Positions 9,038-18,216 of a stretch of 64,000 nucleotides of DNA are shown here, piece after piece. The notes beneath the pieces are model-generated. The model worked only from the letters and a program-made list of their open reading frames with translations, made no database searches and had not been told where the DNA came from. The number at the start of each line of letters is the position of its first letter. The stretch's first letter is position 1. The DNA comes from Paradevosia shaoguanensis (lineage in GTDB: Bacteria > Pseudomonadota > Alphaproteobacteria > Rhizobiales > Devosiaceae): the NCBI RefSeq assembly GCF_016801025.1, contig NZ_CP068983.1, positions 3,030,501 through 3,094,500 of the forward strand, read 5' to 3'. The position numbers and the translations under genes were made by a program.

Positions 9038-10071
9038 CCGAGCGCCTTGTCGATGGCCGGCTTCACCACCGTGCCGAAGAGCTCGATGGCCTTCATGACC
9101 TTGTCGTGCGGCACCGTGCCCACGCTCAGTTGCAGGCCGAAACGGTCGTGCTTGAACCATTCGTGCTGCATCAGGATCTTGTCGATCACTTCCTGCGGGC
9201 TCCCCATGAAGTAGGCGCCCTCGGGCTTGGAGCCGTTGACGAACTGCTCCTTGGTGCCCGGCGCCCAGCCGCGCTCGCGGCCGATCCTGGCCATTGCGGC
9301 GTGGTGCGAGGGGTAGGCGATCTCGATGGCGTCCTGCGAATTCTCGGCGATGAAGCCGTGCGAGGAAATGCCGACCGGCAGCGTCTTCGGATCCTTGCCA
9401 AGCTTCTCGGCGGTCTCGCGATAGAACTGCACGAGCGGGGCGAACTGGCGCGGATAGCCGCCGATGATGGCGATCATCAGGGGCAGGCCGTAATAGGCCG
9501 CGCGAGCCACCGAATTGGGCGTGCCGCCCACGGCGATCCAGAGCGGAATCGGGTCCTGCACCGGCTTGGGGTAGATCTCGATGCCGGGAATGGGCTTGGT
9601 GTGATCGCTGCCCGCCCACTCGACCTTGCCGCCCTTGCGAATCTCGATGAGCTCAGCGAGCTTTTCCTCGAACAGGTCGTCGTAGTCGTTGAGGTTGTAG
9701 CCGAAGAGCGGAAAGCTCTCGATGAACGAACCGCGGCCGGCCATGATCTCGGCGCGTCCGTTCGAGAGCAGGTCGAGGGTCGAGAACTGCTGGTAGACGC
9801 GGATGGGATCGTCCGAGGAGAGGACGGTCACGGCGGTCGAAAGCCGGATGCTCTTGGTGCGCGCGGCGGCGGCCGCGAGAATGGTGACGGGCGAGGACGC
9901 GACGAAATCGGGGCGATGGTGCTCGCCCAGGCCATAAAAATCCAGGCCGAGCTGGTCGGCCAGTTCGATTTCTTCGAGCAGGTCCTTGAGGCGTTCGGCG
10001 GGAGACTGCAGGCGATCGCCGTTCAGCGGATCGGGCGTGTTCTCCGCGAAGGAATAAAGGCCGAGTTGCAT
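9034..10071 (-). CDS. LLM class flavin-dependent oxidoreductase
   Basis: This 345-residue protein belongs to the bacterial luciferase-like monooxygenase superfamily, which uses reduced flavin on a TIM-barrel scaffold. Visible signs are DFYGLGEHHRPDFVASSP near 55-75 (the EHH motif is diagnostic), LSTAVTVLSSDDPIRVYQQFSTLDLLSNGRAE, AGRGSFIESFPLFGY and PLWIAVGGTPNSVARAA. The substrate is not evident. The frame runs further upstream to 10380, but that part is low-complexity mirror sequence of the divergent gene; the ATG at 10071 begins the conserved MQLGLYSFAE. The 3' end overlaps the osmC-like gene by 4 bases. Confidence 0.93.
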   Translation of the reverse strand: MQLGLYSFAENTPDPLNGDRLQSPAERLKDLLEEIELADQLGLDFYGLGEHHRPDFVASSPVTILAAAAARTKSIRLSTAVTVLSSDDPIRVYQQFSTLDLLSNGRAEIMAGRGSFIESFPLFGYNLNDYDDLFEEKLAELIEIRKGGKVEWAGSDHTKPIPGIEIYPKPVQDPIPLWIAVGGTPNSVARAAYYGLPLMIAIIGGYPRQFAPLVQFYRETAEKLGKDPKTLPVGISSHGFIAENSQDAIEIAYPSHHAAMARIGRERGWAPGTKEQFVNGSKPEGAYFMGSPQEVIDKILMQHEWFKHDRFGLQLSVGTVPHDKVMKAIELFGTVVKPAIDKALG

Positions 10072-10179
10072 GACGTTTCCTTTCGGTTCGCGCCAGACAT
10101 GGCGTTTCGGGCGATGGGCATCAAGACGGCACAATATGGTAACCGCCCCTCTGGTTGCATGGGAGAAAACCGCAGGCCG

Positions 10180-10797
10180 ATGAGCGACAAGATCGACTTC
10201 CGCAAGAGCCTCAAGACGCTCTACCAACCTTCGGCAAAGGCCTTCGAACTGATCGAAGTGCCGGCCATGCAGTTCGTGATGGTGGATGGAGCCGGCAACC
10301 CCAATACCGCCGAGGCCTATAAGCACGCGCTCGAATGGCTGTATGCCACGAGCTACGCCCTCAAGTTCGCCGTACGCCACGCAACCGGCCAGGACTACGT
10401 CGTGCCACCGCTCGAGGGGCTCTGGTGGTCCGAGGACATGGAAAGCTTCATCCGCCGCGACAAGGATCGCTGGCGGTGGGCCATGATGATCATGGCGCCA
10501 GATTTCGCCTCAGCCGCGCTCTACGAGACCGCCGTCGAGAAGGCACGCGGGAAACTCGGCGAGAACCCTGCCAGCCTCAGGCTGGAGCGCTACGAGGAAG
10601 GGCTTTCCGTCCAGATCCTGCACATCGGCAGCTATGACGATGAAGGGCCGACGCTGGCGCAGCTGCACGACGAGTTCATGCCGCAGAACGGCCTTGTCGC
10701 GACCGGGCACCACCACGAGATCTATCTCTCCGATGCCCGCAAGACAGCACCTGAGAAACTCAAGACCATTCTGCGGCAACCTGTCGCCCGCGCATAA
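10180..10797 (+). CDS. GyrI-like domain-containing protein
   Basis: This 205-residue protein has the GyrI-like small-molecule-binding pattern of the COG4832 group: YQPSAKAFELIEVPAMQFVMVDGAGNPN at the N terminus, then VVPPLEGLWWSEDM, RWRWAMMIMAPDF and VQILHIGSYDDEGPTLAQLHDEFM. Related domains bind hydrophobic ligands or gyrase. It is predicted cytoplasmic. The ATG at 10180 is preferred to one at 10159 because MSDKIDFRKSLKTLYQ is the start usually seen in this family. It is divergent from the luciferase-like gene. Confidence 0.88.
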   Translation: MSDKIDFRKSLKTLYQPSAKAFELIEVPAMQFVMVDGAGNPNTAEAYKHALEWLYATSYALKFAVRHATGQDYVVPPLEGLWWSEDMESFIRRDKDRWRWAMMIMAPDFASAALYETAVEKARGKLGENPASLRLERYEEGLSVQILHIGSYDDEGPTLAQLHDEFMPQNGLVATGHHHEIYLSDARKTAPEKLKTILRQPVARA

Positions 10798-10801
10798 GAA
10801 C

Positions 10802-10828
10802 AAGCCCCGGCGGGGCGGCCGGGGCTTT
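10802..10828 (+). terminator. Intrinsic terminator after the GyrI-like gene
   Basis: The arms AAGCCCCGG and CCGGGGCTT with an 8-base loop are followed by TT and G. It lies between the convergent GyrI-like gene and the 10867-11301 gene and could serve both. Confidence 0.75.
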
Positions 10829-10866
10829 TGCTTCAGAGGGAGGGGACTGAAGCTTGGGAAGTCTTT

Positions 10867-11301
10867 TTATTGGGCAGGAGCCGCGGGAGTTGCGGGCTCA
10901 GCCGGGGTGGCGGGCTGTGCAGCAGGAGCTGCCGGCTCAGTAGCCGGGGCCGCCGGAGTTGGGGTTTCCGTGCTCGGTGCCGGCGTAGCCGGGGCCTGAG
11001 TCATCGGGGTCGTGGTCGTTTCGGTGCTCGGAGCCATCGGCGTCGTAGTGGTATTCGTGCTCGGCGCAGCAGGCGTCGTCGGATTATCGGCCGGAGCCGT
11101 AACCGAAGGGCTGGTGGTTGTCGTCTGGTTTACGGTCGCCGGTCCGGAGTTGGACGAGAAGACCAGATAGCCGATCGCCAGAAGGGCAAGGACTACGATG
11201 ATGCCGATGAACCAGCCGGTACCGTTGCCTTCCCGGGTATAGGTTGTCCGGTTGGCGTTAGCATTGTCGCTATAAAGTGGATCACGGTCCGGATTAGCCA
11301 T
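10867..11301 (-). CDS. Hypothetical membrane-anchored Thr/Pro/Ala-rich protein
   Basis: This 144-residue protein has a polar N terminus of about 29 residues, one membrane segment (WFIGIIVVLALLAIGYLVFS, about 30-49), then about 90 residues made almost only of T, P, A, S and E. The order NTTTTPM...ETTTTPM is a short repeat, followed by a PAAPATEPAAPAAQPATPAEPATPAAP run. The layout suggests an inner-membrane anchor with an extended disordered tail outside the cytoplasm. I know no function. Bases upstream of the ATG include GGAGAG. It faces the GyrI-like gene, with a shared terminator between them. Confidence 0.75.
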   Translation of the reverse strand: MANPDRDPLYSDNANANRTTYTREGNGTGWFIGIIVVLALLAIGYLVFSSNSGPATVNQTTTTSPSVTAPADNPTTPAAPSTNTTTTPMAPSTETTTTPMTQAPATPAPSTETPTPAAPATEPAAPAAQPATPAEPATPAAPAQ

Positions 11302-11635
11302 GATGTCTCTCCGTGTTACATCTGCTATGCCGGAAGAAACGCGGGCTGGTTTGAATAGTTCCCAATCGCGTGATCGGATGATTTTTGCCAGAAAATCAGT
11401 CGGTTACCTTTCTGCGCTCGTTCAGTTCGTGGCAAAATTGTGCCCGATTACTGCCGGATCACCTGCAGACTCCTCGCGCGACCTGCCGATGCTTGCGGCG
11501 TGGCGCCTGCTTGCACGCAATTTTGGGCTTGTGCGGAAGATGGGGAATAGCGGGTAGACGCCACATGGCGGCCCGTTTGTCGTGTTGCCTTCGCCGCCGG
11601 GGCCTCGCAGATTGCTGCGAGGTGGGGAGATCGTC
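11302..11635. other. Intergenic region without recognised features
   Basis: A stretch of 334 bases lies between the divergent Thr/Pro-rich protein gene and the esterase gene. It must hold both promoters. I see no convincing RNA gene, repeat or strong palindrome, and the short frames across it have no coding character. Confidence 0.5.
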
Positions 11636-12532
11636 ATGGCGAGTCCGGAAGCACATATCGAGATCGCACGCCTGTTTGCCGAGCGGCAGGAGGAGGATGT
11701 GCCGTTGGCCATTGCCCGCCGCAACTGGGAGGAAGAGGCCGGCAAGCTGCCGCTGCCCGAGGGTGCGCAGTTCAAGCCGGTCATAGCCGGCGGCGTTCCG
11801 TCCGAGTGGATGGATATGCCCGGCTCCGATCCCCGCCGGGTTTTCCTGTTCCTGCATGGAGGCGGCTACAATGCCGGCTCGCCCAAGACGCACCGCAAGC
11901 TCGCCGCGCTCCTGGCGCAGGCAACGGGAACGCGCGTGCTCATGCCCGATTATCGCCTGGCGCCTGAGCATCCCTTCCCCGCCGCAGTCAAGGATGCGCT
12001 TCTCGCCTTCGGCTGGCTGCTGAGCGAGGGGTTCAAACCGTCCGATATCATCGTGGGCGGTGATTCCGCCGGCGGCGGGCTCGCCCTTTCGATGCTGCTC
12101 GCCTTGCGCGAGGCGGGCGCGGAGATGCCGCGTGCGGCGGTGCTGCTGGCGCCCTGGACGGACCTCACCGTTTCCAGCCTCTCCTACGAGCGCCTGCGCG
12201 AGAATGATCCGATCATCGTGCCCGAGCGGCTTCGACGCGCCGGCACATGGTATGCTGGCCGCCGCGATCCGCGCGATCCCATGGCGTCCCCGATGTTCGC
12301 CGATCTGGCCGGCCTGCCGCCCATGTTGATCCATGCCGGCGGCAATGAGGTGATGCTCGATGATAGCGCGGTCTTCGCCGAACGCGCCCAGGCGGCGGGC
12401 TGCGATGTGACGTTCAAGATCTGGCCCGAGCTTTGGCATGTCTTCCATCACGCTGCGCCGGACGTTCCCGAGGCGTCGGAGGCGATAGCCGAGATCGGCG
12501 CCTATGTGCACAGGGCCTACGATCGCCCATGA
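11636..12532 (+). CDS. Alpha/beta hydrolase, HSL-family esterase
   Basis: This 298-residue protein has the hormone-sensitive-lipase group motifs: the oxyanion-hole HGGGY at His74 and the nucleophile motif GDSAGG at Ser144. The acid and base are expected in the C-terminal part, where GGNEVMLDDS and ELWHVFH fit the Asp and His of the triad. The product should hydrolyse short acyl esters in the cytoplasm. The frame opens at 11582, but GGGGAG precedes the ATG at 11636, which starts the family-like MASPEAH. Its stop overlaps the start of the ArsR gene by 4 bases (ATGA), so the two are translationally coupled. Confidence 0.93.
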   Translation: MASPEAHIEIARLFAERQEEDVPLAIARRNWEEEAGKLPLPEGAQFKPVIAGGVPSEWMDMPGSDPRRVFLFLHGGGYNAGSPKTHRKLAALLAQATGTRVLMPDYRLAPEHPFPAAVKDALLAFGWLLSEGFKPSDIIVGGDSAGGGLALSMLLALREAGAEMPRAAVLLAPWTDLTVSSLSYERLRENDPIIVPERLRRAGTWYAGRRDPRDPMASPMFADLAGLPPMLIHAGGNEVMLDDSAVFAERAQAAGCDVTFKIWPELWHVFHHAAPDVPEASEAIAEIGAYVHRAYDRP

Positions 12533-12855
12533 GCGAGATCGACCGCGAAGCTATCTTCACCGCTCTGGCCGACCCGAGCCGCCGACTGATCCTCACGCGG
12601 CTTCAGGCCCGGAACGGGCAGACACTGAGCCAGTTGGGCGAAGGCCTGCCGATCACCCGCCAGGCGGTAAGCAAGCATCTGAAAATCCTCGAGACGGCCA
12701 ATCTGCTGTTCAGCGAAAAAAGCGGCCGCGAACGGCTGCATTTCCTCAACCCAGTACCGCTGCGCGCCGTGGCCATCCGCTGGCTCGAACGCTTCGACGA
12801 GACCCCGATGGGCCTGCTGGCACAAAGGGAGAAGGGTGGAAAGAGGGGCGGGTAA
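12529..12855 (+). CDS. ArsR/SmtB family transcriptional regulator
   Basis: This 108-residue protein carries the ArsR winged helix: IFTALADPSRRLILTRLQ, then the recognition helix ITRQAVSKHLKILETANLL and the wing SEKSGRERLHFL. There is no metal-binding CVC motif in helix 3, so a metal-independent regulator is likely. It overlaps the esterase gene by 4 bases and probably controls that operon. A short ACCCC-GGGGT hairpin with five Ts (12887-12900) follows and may end the transcript. Confidence 0.9.
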   Translation: MSEIDREAIFTALADPSRRLILTRLQARNGQTLSQLGEGLPITRQAVSKHLKILETANLLFSEKSGRERLHFLNPVPLRAVAIRWLERFDETPMGLLAQREKGGKRGG

Positions 12856-12951
12856 GAGGCTATGGCCCTAGTGCCCACACCCCTTCACCCCGGGGTTTTT
12901 GCTTGCGCTACGGAGTGTTACCCTCAGCCCATTCAGCAATGAGGGTTATCG

Positions 12952-13245
12952 ATGCTTGAAAAGCTTCTGAGGTTTGACGAGTTCATTTTTCCCCAGGTCA
13001 CCAAGATCATCTACTACATCGGTCTTGCGCTGATCGCCCTGTTTGCGGTGCTGGGGGCGCTGGGCGCGTTGTTTGCCGGGATTTCGCAGGGCAATTTCGG
13101 TGGCGGCCTGATTGGGTTGGTCGGGGCGCTCATCGGTGGAGCCGTCGGGGTGCTGGTCTGGCGCATCACCGTCGAATTGTGGACAGTGGTGTTCTCCATC
13201 CACGATATTCTCAAGGACATTCGGGACCGCAAGAGCGGTCTCTAG
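12952..13245 (+). CDS. DUF4282 domain-containing membrane protein
   Basis: This 97-residue protein begins MLEKLLRFDEFIFPQVTKIIYYIGLALIAL and ends WRITVELWTVVFSIHDILKDI, the pattern of the DUF4282 family: a short amphipathic start, two membrane segments with a glycine-rich loop between them, and a cytoplasmic end. No function is known for the family. It is a single gene facing the OmpA-family gene. Confidence 0.88.
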   Translation: MLEKLLRFDEFIFPQVTKIIYYIGLALIALFAVLGALGALFAGISQGNFGGGLIGLVGALIGGAVGVLVWRITVELWTVVFSIHDILKDIRDRKSGL

Positions 13246-13252
13246 GATGACA

Positions 13253-13280
13253 AAAGGCCGGACCCGAAGGTCCGGCCTTT
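13253..13280. terminator. Bidirectional terminator between DUF4282 and OmpA genes
   Basis: The 12-base arms AAAGGCCGGACC and GGTCCGGCCTTT pair perfectly around a CGAA tetraloop. The A and T ends let the hairpin work on both strands, and it lies exactly between two convergent genes. Confidence 0.88.
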
Positions 13281-13301
13281 CGCTTTGGCGTCTGCCGCTG
13301 G

Positions 13302-15671
13302 TCAGCGGTTGGCGACCGGCGTGATGAGCGGCGTGATGCGCCGGATGGTCACGCGGCGGTTCTCCCGCTCGGCAATCTGCGTGTTGATCTTGAGATAGCG
13401 CTCGCCATAACCCTGGGTCACCAGGTTCTCGGGCGGGATATCGTAGAAGTCCGAGAGAATGCGGGCGACGGTGTTGGCACGCAAATCCGAGAGCTTGAGG
13501 TTCGACAGGTCCGAACCCACGGCGTCGGTATGGCCTTCGATGAGGAAGGTCTCGGCCGGATTCCGCTTGAGCAGGTTCTGCATGGCGGCGGCAACGCTGC
13601 CGAGCGAGGCGACCTGGTCGCGCGAGATCGTGGCGGCACCGGTATCGAACGTGAGGTTACCCACTTCGAGGCGGCGCACGCTGTCACGGATACGGGCAGA
13701 GCGCTTGACCTCGTCGATGGTGTAGAGGCGCCGGACCTGTTCAACCGGCGGCTGCTCGAAGAAGGTCGTGATCTGCTGCTCGTTCGCGTTGCGGGCGTCG
13801 ATGACGTACTGGTTGACGGGGATGGTCAGCCGCAGCGGGGGCAGGTCGGCGCCCGGGTCGCGGTAGAACAGGTCCTCGTCCTCGCGGTCGGCGCGCGGAT
13901 CGTAATAGGCCAGGATGTATTCACGGCCATCGCGGTCGATGCGCGAACGCTGCAGCACTTCGCCGTAGCGATTACGGATCGTGACGACCTTGGTGCCGTC
14001 GGGGCGTTCCACGGTCTCGCGGACACGGCCGCCGCTCAGCTGCTCGTAATAGACCTGGTCATCCTGCTGCATGAAGCGGTCACGCTCCTGCGTCGGATTG
14101 GAGATCACGAGCTGGGTGCCGATCTGCAGGATGATCTGGCCGATATCGGCCGGCTGCTGCGGACGGCCACCAGGCTGCGGGCGACCGCCCGGCTGCTGGT
14201 TGTTGTTCACCGTGGTGTTGTTGTTCACGGTCGTGTTGTTGTTGGTGACGTTGTTCGTCACGTTGTTCACGACGGTCGTAGTGGTGTTGTTGATGATGGT
14301 GACGTTCTGCGGCACCTCGACCGGCGGCGGCGCGGTCAGCTGCTGACCCTGCTCGGCGGTCGTCGCCTGAATTTCTTCAGGGGCGATGGCGAGCTTGGCC
14401 TGGGCGGCGGCGTCGTCGGATGGCGGCGGGGCGGTTTCGGCAGGCGGGGCCACCACGGCGCTCGGGCCGACACCGGTCACGATGTTGGTCACTTCGTCCT
14501 TGGCGCTGTCGAGCAGCGGAGCGACTTCCTCGGGCTTCACATTGGCCGGAAGATTGGTCACGTCCTCGGTCGGCTGGTCCTGGAGCACGGGGCTGGCCTC
14601 GATCTCCTGCTTGACCTGCTCCGGCGGCGGAGGCGTCGGCTGCTCGACCGGGGGCTGTTCAGCCGCAGGCTGCTCGGCCGGGGCCGGCTGTTCGGCAGGA
14701 GCCGGCGCAGCAGGCTGGGCCGGCAGCAGGTTCTCGGGAACCTTGGGCAGTGTCAGGCCGAAATTGTTGAGGCAGGAATCACGCGAGGTGAAGCCGGCCT
14801 GCGGGCACAGGGCATCGATGCGCGACTGGGCGTCGGCAATCTGGGCCTGGGCCGGGGCGATATCGGCGCCGCTGGTCTGCGCTTCGATCAGGGCCGCAAC
14901 CCCGTTCTGGTAGTCGCCGACGGCGGCGTTGAGATCACCCGAGATATCGGCAGCAGGAGCGGCCGGTTGTTCCTGCGCAGGCGCGGGCTGCTCGGCGGGA
15001 GCCGGCTGCTCGGCAGGCGCAGGCTGTTCAGCCGGAGCGGGCTGCTCGGCCGGAGCTGCGGGCTGCTGGGTTGCAGGCTGTTCGGCCGCCGGCGCGGGCT
15101 GTTGCTCGGCCGGGGCCGGAGCGGGCTCGGGTGCGGGCTGTTCGGCAGGAGCCGGTTGTTCGGCTGGTGCAGGCTGCTCTGCGGGTGCGGGCTCCTGCGC
15201 GGCCGGCTGCTGGGGAGCAGGCTCGGGCGCCGGTGCGGGTTGCTCGGCAGGGGCGGGCGGCGCCGGTTCCTCGGCGGGAGGCGGCGCGGGTTGTTCTACG
15301 GGTGCGGGTTCCGGGGCGGGCTGCTCGGCCGGAGCCGGCTGTTCGGCAGGCGCGGGCTCGGGTGCCGGGGCCGGCGCTTCAGCCGGCGGCGCAGCTTGCT
15401 CGGCAGGGGCAGCGGCGGGCGCGCCCCCGTTCTGGATGGCGCTGATGCATTCCTTGATGCCGCCAATGCCTGCCGCGGCGCAGGCGGCCTGGAAGTCGGC
15501 TTCTGCCTTGGCCTTGGCCTCCGCATCGTCGGAGGAGGCGGCGGACACGTAGTTCTCGTAAGCGGCCTGAAGCGCTGCGTCCTGAGCCCGGGCGATGCCG
15601 CTCGGGGCCAGGGCTAGGATCCCGAGGCTGGTGCCTGTCAGGAGCCAGTGTCGAAGGCGCATTGTTCTCAT
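13302..15671 (-). CDS. OmpA family protein with long Pro/Ala/Glu/Gln repeat region
   Basis: This 789-residue protein has a signal peptide (about 1-29, ending GIARAQ) and a short helical region. From about 70 to 245 there is a long tract built from PAEQPAP and close variants, and a second smaller tract near 320-350. An Asn/Thr/Val-rich stretch near 460-490 ([14 protein letters not shown]) and a GGRPQ repeat follow. The last ~115 residues form an OmpA-like peptidoglycan-binding domain (FDTGAATIS, then [25 protein letters not shown] and GYGERY). Secretion to the periplasm with the tail holding the cell wall is inferred. The Pro-rich part could span the periplasm, as in other alphaproteobacterial OmpA-like proteins. 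The repeat DNA is a likely place for length change. Confidence 0.9.
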   Translation of the reverse strand: MRTMRLRHWLLTGTSLGILALAPSGIARAQDAALQAAYENYVSAASSDDAEAKAKAEADFQAACAAAGIGGIKECISAIQNGGAPAAAPAEQAAPPAEAPAPAPEPAPAEQPAPAEQPAPEPAPVEQPAPPPAEEPAPPAPAEQPAPAPEPAPQQPAAQEPAPAEQPAPAEQPAPAEQPAPEPAPAPAEQQPAPAAEQPATQQPAAPAEQPAPAEQPAPAEQPAPAEQPAPAQEQPAAPAADISGDLNAAVGDYQNGVAALIEAQTSGADIAPAQAQIADAQSRIDALCPQAGFTSRDSCLNNFGLTLPKVPENLLPAQPAAPAPAEQPAPAEQPAAEQPPVEQPTPPPPEQVKQEIEASPVLQDQPTEDVTNLPANVKPEEVAPLLDSAKDEVTNIVTGVGPSAVVAPPAETAPPPSDDAAAQAKLAIAPEEIQATTAEQGQQLTAPPPVEVPQNVTIINNTTTTVVNNVTNNVTNNNTTVNNNTTVNNNQQPGGRPQPGGRPQQPADIGQIILQIGTQLVISNPTQERDRFMQQDDQVYYEQLSGGRVRETVERPDGTKVVTIRNRYGEVLQRSRIDRDGREYILAYYDPRADREDEDLFYRDPGADLPPLRLTIPVNQYVIDARNANEQQITTFFEQPPVEQVRRLYTIDEVKRSARIRDSVRRLEVGNLTFDTGAATISRDQVASLGSVAAAMQNLLKRNPAETFLIEGHTDAVGSDLSNLKLSDLRANTVARILSDFYDIPPENLVTQGYGERYLKINTQIAERENRRVTIRRITPLITPVANR

Positions 15672-15918
15672 CCTTTTTCTTAGGACTGTTGTTCAGCCTG
15701 TGAGTATTTCGGGGCGGTCCTGAACCGGACCTGAACGAATCATCGCCCGTTCTTCCGACTTTAGATTTGCCGGTTTCGTGAGCAAACGCGGGCTTTTCCG
15801 TTCAGTTCCCAAGCCGGCCACGATGGGCAAACGACGTGGCAAATCGGGCACGAGTTTGGCGCACGGGCATGACAGGCCGGCGTCGGGATGTTAGGCGCTT
15901 GAAGATCGGAGCAGGCAA

Positions 15919-16338
15919 ATGCAGCAGACTCAGACCGTTATCGAGGTCGTAACGTCAGGACAGGGACTCTACGAGTTTTCGCGCCCGCTGCGCCAGTTCG
16001 TGACTGGTTCCGGCATTCGCTCCGGCCTCGCGACGGTCTTCTGCCGCCACACCTCGTGTTCGCTCCTCATCCAGGAGAATGCGGATCCGGACGTGCAGGT
16101 GGACCTCAAGGGCTTCTTCAGCCGCCTCGTTCCCGAGCATATGCCCTGGATCACCCACACCCTCGAAGGGCCCGACGACATGCCTGCCCACATCAAGGCG
16201 GCGCTGACGCAGACCTCCATCGGCATCCCTGTCGATGCCGGTTCCCTGGTGCTCGGCACCTGGCAGGGCGTCTATCTCTTCGAGCATCGCTCCGCGCCGC
16301 ATCGGCGGCAGGTCGTCGTGCATATCATCGGAGAGTGA
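15919..16338 (+). CDS. Secondary thiamine-phosphate synthase enzyme family protein (YjbQ/UPF0047)
   Basis: This 139-residue protein matches the YjbQ family over its whole length: ITHTLEGPDDMPAHIKAALTQTSIGIPV and LGTWQGVYLFEHRSAPHRRQVVVHIIGE are diagnostic. Escherichia coli YjbQ shows weak thiamine-phosphate synthase activity; the physiological role is not settled. The HTSCSLLIQENADPDVQVDL stretch carries the conserved polar residues. The stop is 2 bases before the permease GTG start, so the genes form an operon. Confidence 0.93.
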   Translation: MQQTQTVIEVVTSGQGLYEFSRPLRQFVTGSGIRSGLATVFCRHTSCSLLIQENADPDVQVDLKGFFSRLVPEHMPWITHTLEGPDDMPAHIKAALTQTSIGIPVDAGSLVLGTWQGVYLFEHRSAPHRRQVVVHIIGE

Positions 16339-16340
16339 AC

Positions 16341-17168
16341 GTGAGTTTTGCAGAGCTGGCCGCCTATTGGCCATTCGCCGTCGGCCTTCTCGTTACGGGT
16401 GCCTTTTCGGGCGTTTTCGCCGGGCTCCTTGGCATTGGCGGGGGCGCCATCATCGTGCCGGCGCTCGGCTGGGCGCTGGGGCTCATGGGCTATGACAGCG
16501 ATGTGGTCCAGCACGTGGCGGTGGCCACTTCGCTGGCGATCATCATCCCCACCGGCATCATGAGCGCGCGCTCGCACTACAAGCGAGGCGCGGTCGATAC
16601 CCAAGCGCTGCGCCTCTGGGTGCCCTTCATCTTCGTGGGTACACTGATCGGCGGCCTCATGGCCGGCCTGTTCTCGGGCGCCGTGCTGCGCCTCGTCTTC
16701 GGCTTCATGTCGATCTTCATCGCCGCCAATATCGTGCTGCCGTTCCAGACGCGGCTCATGGGACATCTCAAGGGTTCGGCGCTTACCCACCGGATTTCGG
16801 CGTTCGTCGTCGGCTACATTTCCGCGCTGATGGGTACGGGCGGCGGCTCGCTCAGCGTCCCGACGCTCGCCGCCTTCGGCGAAACCATGCACAAGGCTGT
16901 GGGCACGGGCGCGGCCATCGGCGTCGCCATCGCCATCGGCGGCACGATCGGTTTCGTCATATCCGGCTGGAGCGCCTCCGATCTGCCTCCGCTCAGCATC
17001 GGCTACGTGAACCTCGTGGCGCTGGTCATCGTTGGCGCCATGGCCGCGGTCTGCGCGCCCATTGGAGTCGCGATCGCCCACCGACTGGACCAGAAGACGC
17101 TCAAATACGTCTTCGCGATATTTCTGACGCTGGTCGGGCTGCAGATGATCTGGAAAGCCCTGTTCTAG
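16341..17168 (+). CDS. Sulfite exporter TauE/SafE family protein
   Basis: This 275-residue, strongly hydrophobic protein has the TauE/SafE pattern of two repeated halves: GVFAGLLGIGGGAIIVPALGW in the first and ALMGTGGGSLSVPTLAAFG in the second, each a signature GxGGG turn. Members move anions such as sulfite, sulfoacetate or other organic anions across the inner membrane. The GTG at 16341 follows a GGAGAG site at about 5 bases and overlaps closely with yjbQ. The substrate is unknown. Confidence 0.92.
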   Translation: MSFAELAAYWPFAVGLLVTGAFSGVFAGLLGIGGGAIIVPALGWALGLMGYDSDVVQHVAVATSLAIIIPTGIMSARSHYKRGAVDTQALRLWVPFIFVGTLIGGLMAGLFSGAVLRLVFGFMSIFIAANIVLPFQTRLMGHLKGSALTHRISAFVVGYISALMGTGGGSLSVPTLAAFGETMHKAVGTGAAIGVAIAIGGTIGFVISGWSASDLPPLSIGYVNLVALVIVGAMAAVCAPIGVAIAHRLDQKTLKYVFAIFLTLVGLQMIWKALF

Positions 17169-17185
17169 CTGCCACCCCAAAGGAA

Positions 17186-17205
17186 AGGGGAGCCGAAGCT
17201 CCCCT
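17186..17205. terminator. Bidirectional terminator between permease and SIMPL genes
   Basis: AGGGGAGC-CGAA-GCTCCCCT is a perfect 8-base stem with a CGAA loop, between two convergent genes. No long T run follows on either strand. Confidence 0.75.
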
Positions 17206-17211
17206 CCCGTC

Positions 17212-17949
17212 TTACTTGCCTTCGGACAGTTCCCACTGCACCGACACGTTGACCGAGAAGCTCATCTCGCCCGCCTGCACCGGCACCGGGGAGGCCCCGG
17301 CATCGGCCATCGACTGCTTCATCATGTAGGGCTGCGGCGGCTGGTTGAAGTTCTGGTTCTCGCTGATCGAGAGGATACGCGACAGGCCAACGCCGGCGAC
17401 TTCGGCGTAAAGGTCCGCCTTCTCCTTGGCATCGGCGAAAGCCGCCTTGCGGGCTTCGTCATAGAGCTTGGAAGGGTCGGCGACAGTGAAGCTCACGCCA
17501 TTGATGGTATTGGCGCCTACGGTCACGGCCTTGTCGAGCACCTGGCCCAGCGAGGGCAGGTCACGGACGCGGACGGTGACGGCGTTCGAAACCTGGTAGC
17601 CGGCGATCTTGGGCGGCTTGCTGTAGCCGTTGGCGTCGCGCTCGTCCGAATAGACGTAGTTCGGGTTGACCGAGAAGCCTGAGGTCTGGATGTCCTTGGC
17701 TTCGATATTGGAGGCCTTGAGCGCCGCGATGAGATCGGCCATAGCCTTGGTATTGGCGTCGAGCGCCTCGCGGGCGGTCTCGCCCTGGGTGGTGACGCCG
17801 GAGGTGACAAAAGCGGTGTCCGGCGCGGCGCTGACTTCTGCGCGGCCCTCGATCGAGATCGTGCCCGGGCGCGGTGCTTCCTGAGCGAGAGCAGGAGCAG
17901 TGAGAGCCGTTGCGAGAGCAAGGGGAACAAGGGCGGTAATCAGACGCAT
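17212..17949 (-). CDS. SIMPL domain-containing (DUF541) periplasmic protein
   Basis: This 245-residue protein begins with a clean signal peptide (MRLITALVPLALATALTAPALAQ) and continues ISIEGRAEVSAAPDTAFVTSGV, the typical SIMPL opening. Later parts TSGFSVNPNY, YQVSNAVTVRVRDL and ANTINGVSFTVAD are family patterns. Relatives include the Brucella 26 kDa periplasmic immunogenic protein; the molecular role is unclear, perhaps a stress-related oligomer. The frame opens upstream to 18036, but a GGAGAG site precedes the ATG at 17949 and the signal peptide begins there. Confidence 0.92.
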   Translation of the reverse strand: MRLITALVPLALATALTAPALAQEAPRPGTISIEGRAEVSAAPDTAFVTSGVTTQGETAREALDANTKAMADLIAALKASNIEAKDIQTSGFSVNPNYVYSDERDANGYSKPPKIAGYQVSNAVTVRVRDLPSLGQVLDKAVTVGANTINGVSFTVADPSKLYDEARKAAFADAKEKADLYAEVAGVGLSRILSISENQNFNQPPQPYMMKQSMADAGASPVPVQAGEMSFSVNVSVQWELSEGK

Positions 17950-18216
17950 GGGTCTCTCCATTTTGAAATTCCAGCAGAATTTGCTGTTCATTGCGGTGTT
18001 AATGCGGCGTACCTGAACGGGAGTTGAACGCGCCGTCACCCATTAAGACGCCAGCTCTGTGAAAGTCCTTGGGTGGTGCCGAAAGATTTTTTTGGGCAGG
18101 CGCGGAAGCCTTAAGTCTTAAAGTCCGAAACGCCGGCGCGGCTGGATTTATCCGCCCCGGCGCGCTAGCAAAGACGCATCCTTTTCGGCCTTGAAATGCG
18201 AGGGGCATCCAAAGCC

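Noticed and set aside
13530-15617. A 695-codon frame on the plus strand opposite the OmpA-family gene
   Set aside because: It is a shadow of the repetitive sense gene, made of RLLGR-type low-complexity sequence, with no ribosome site.
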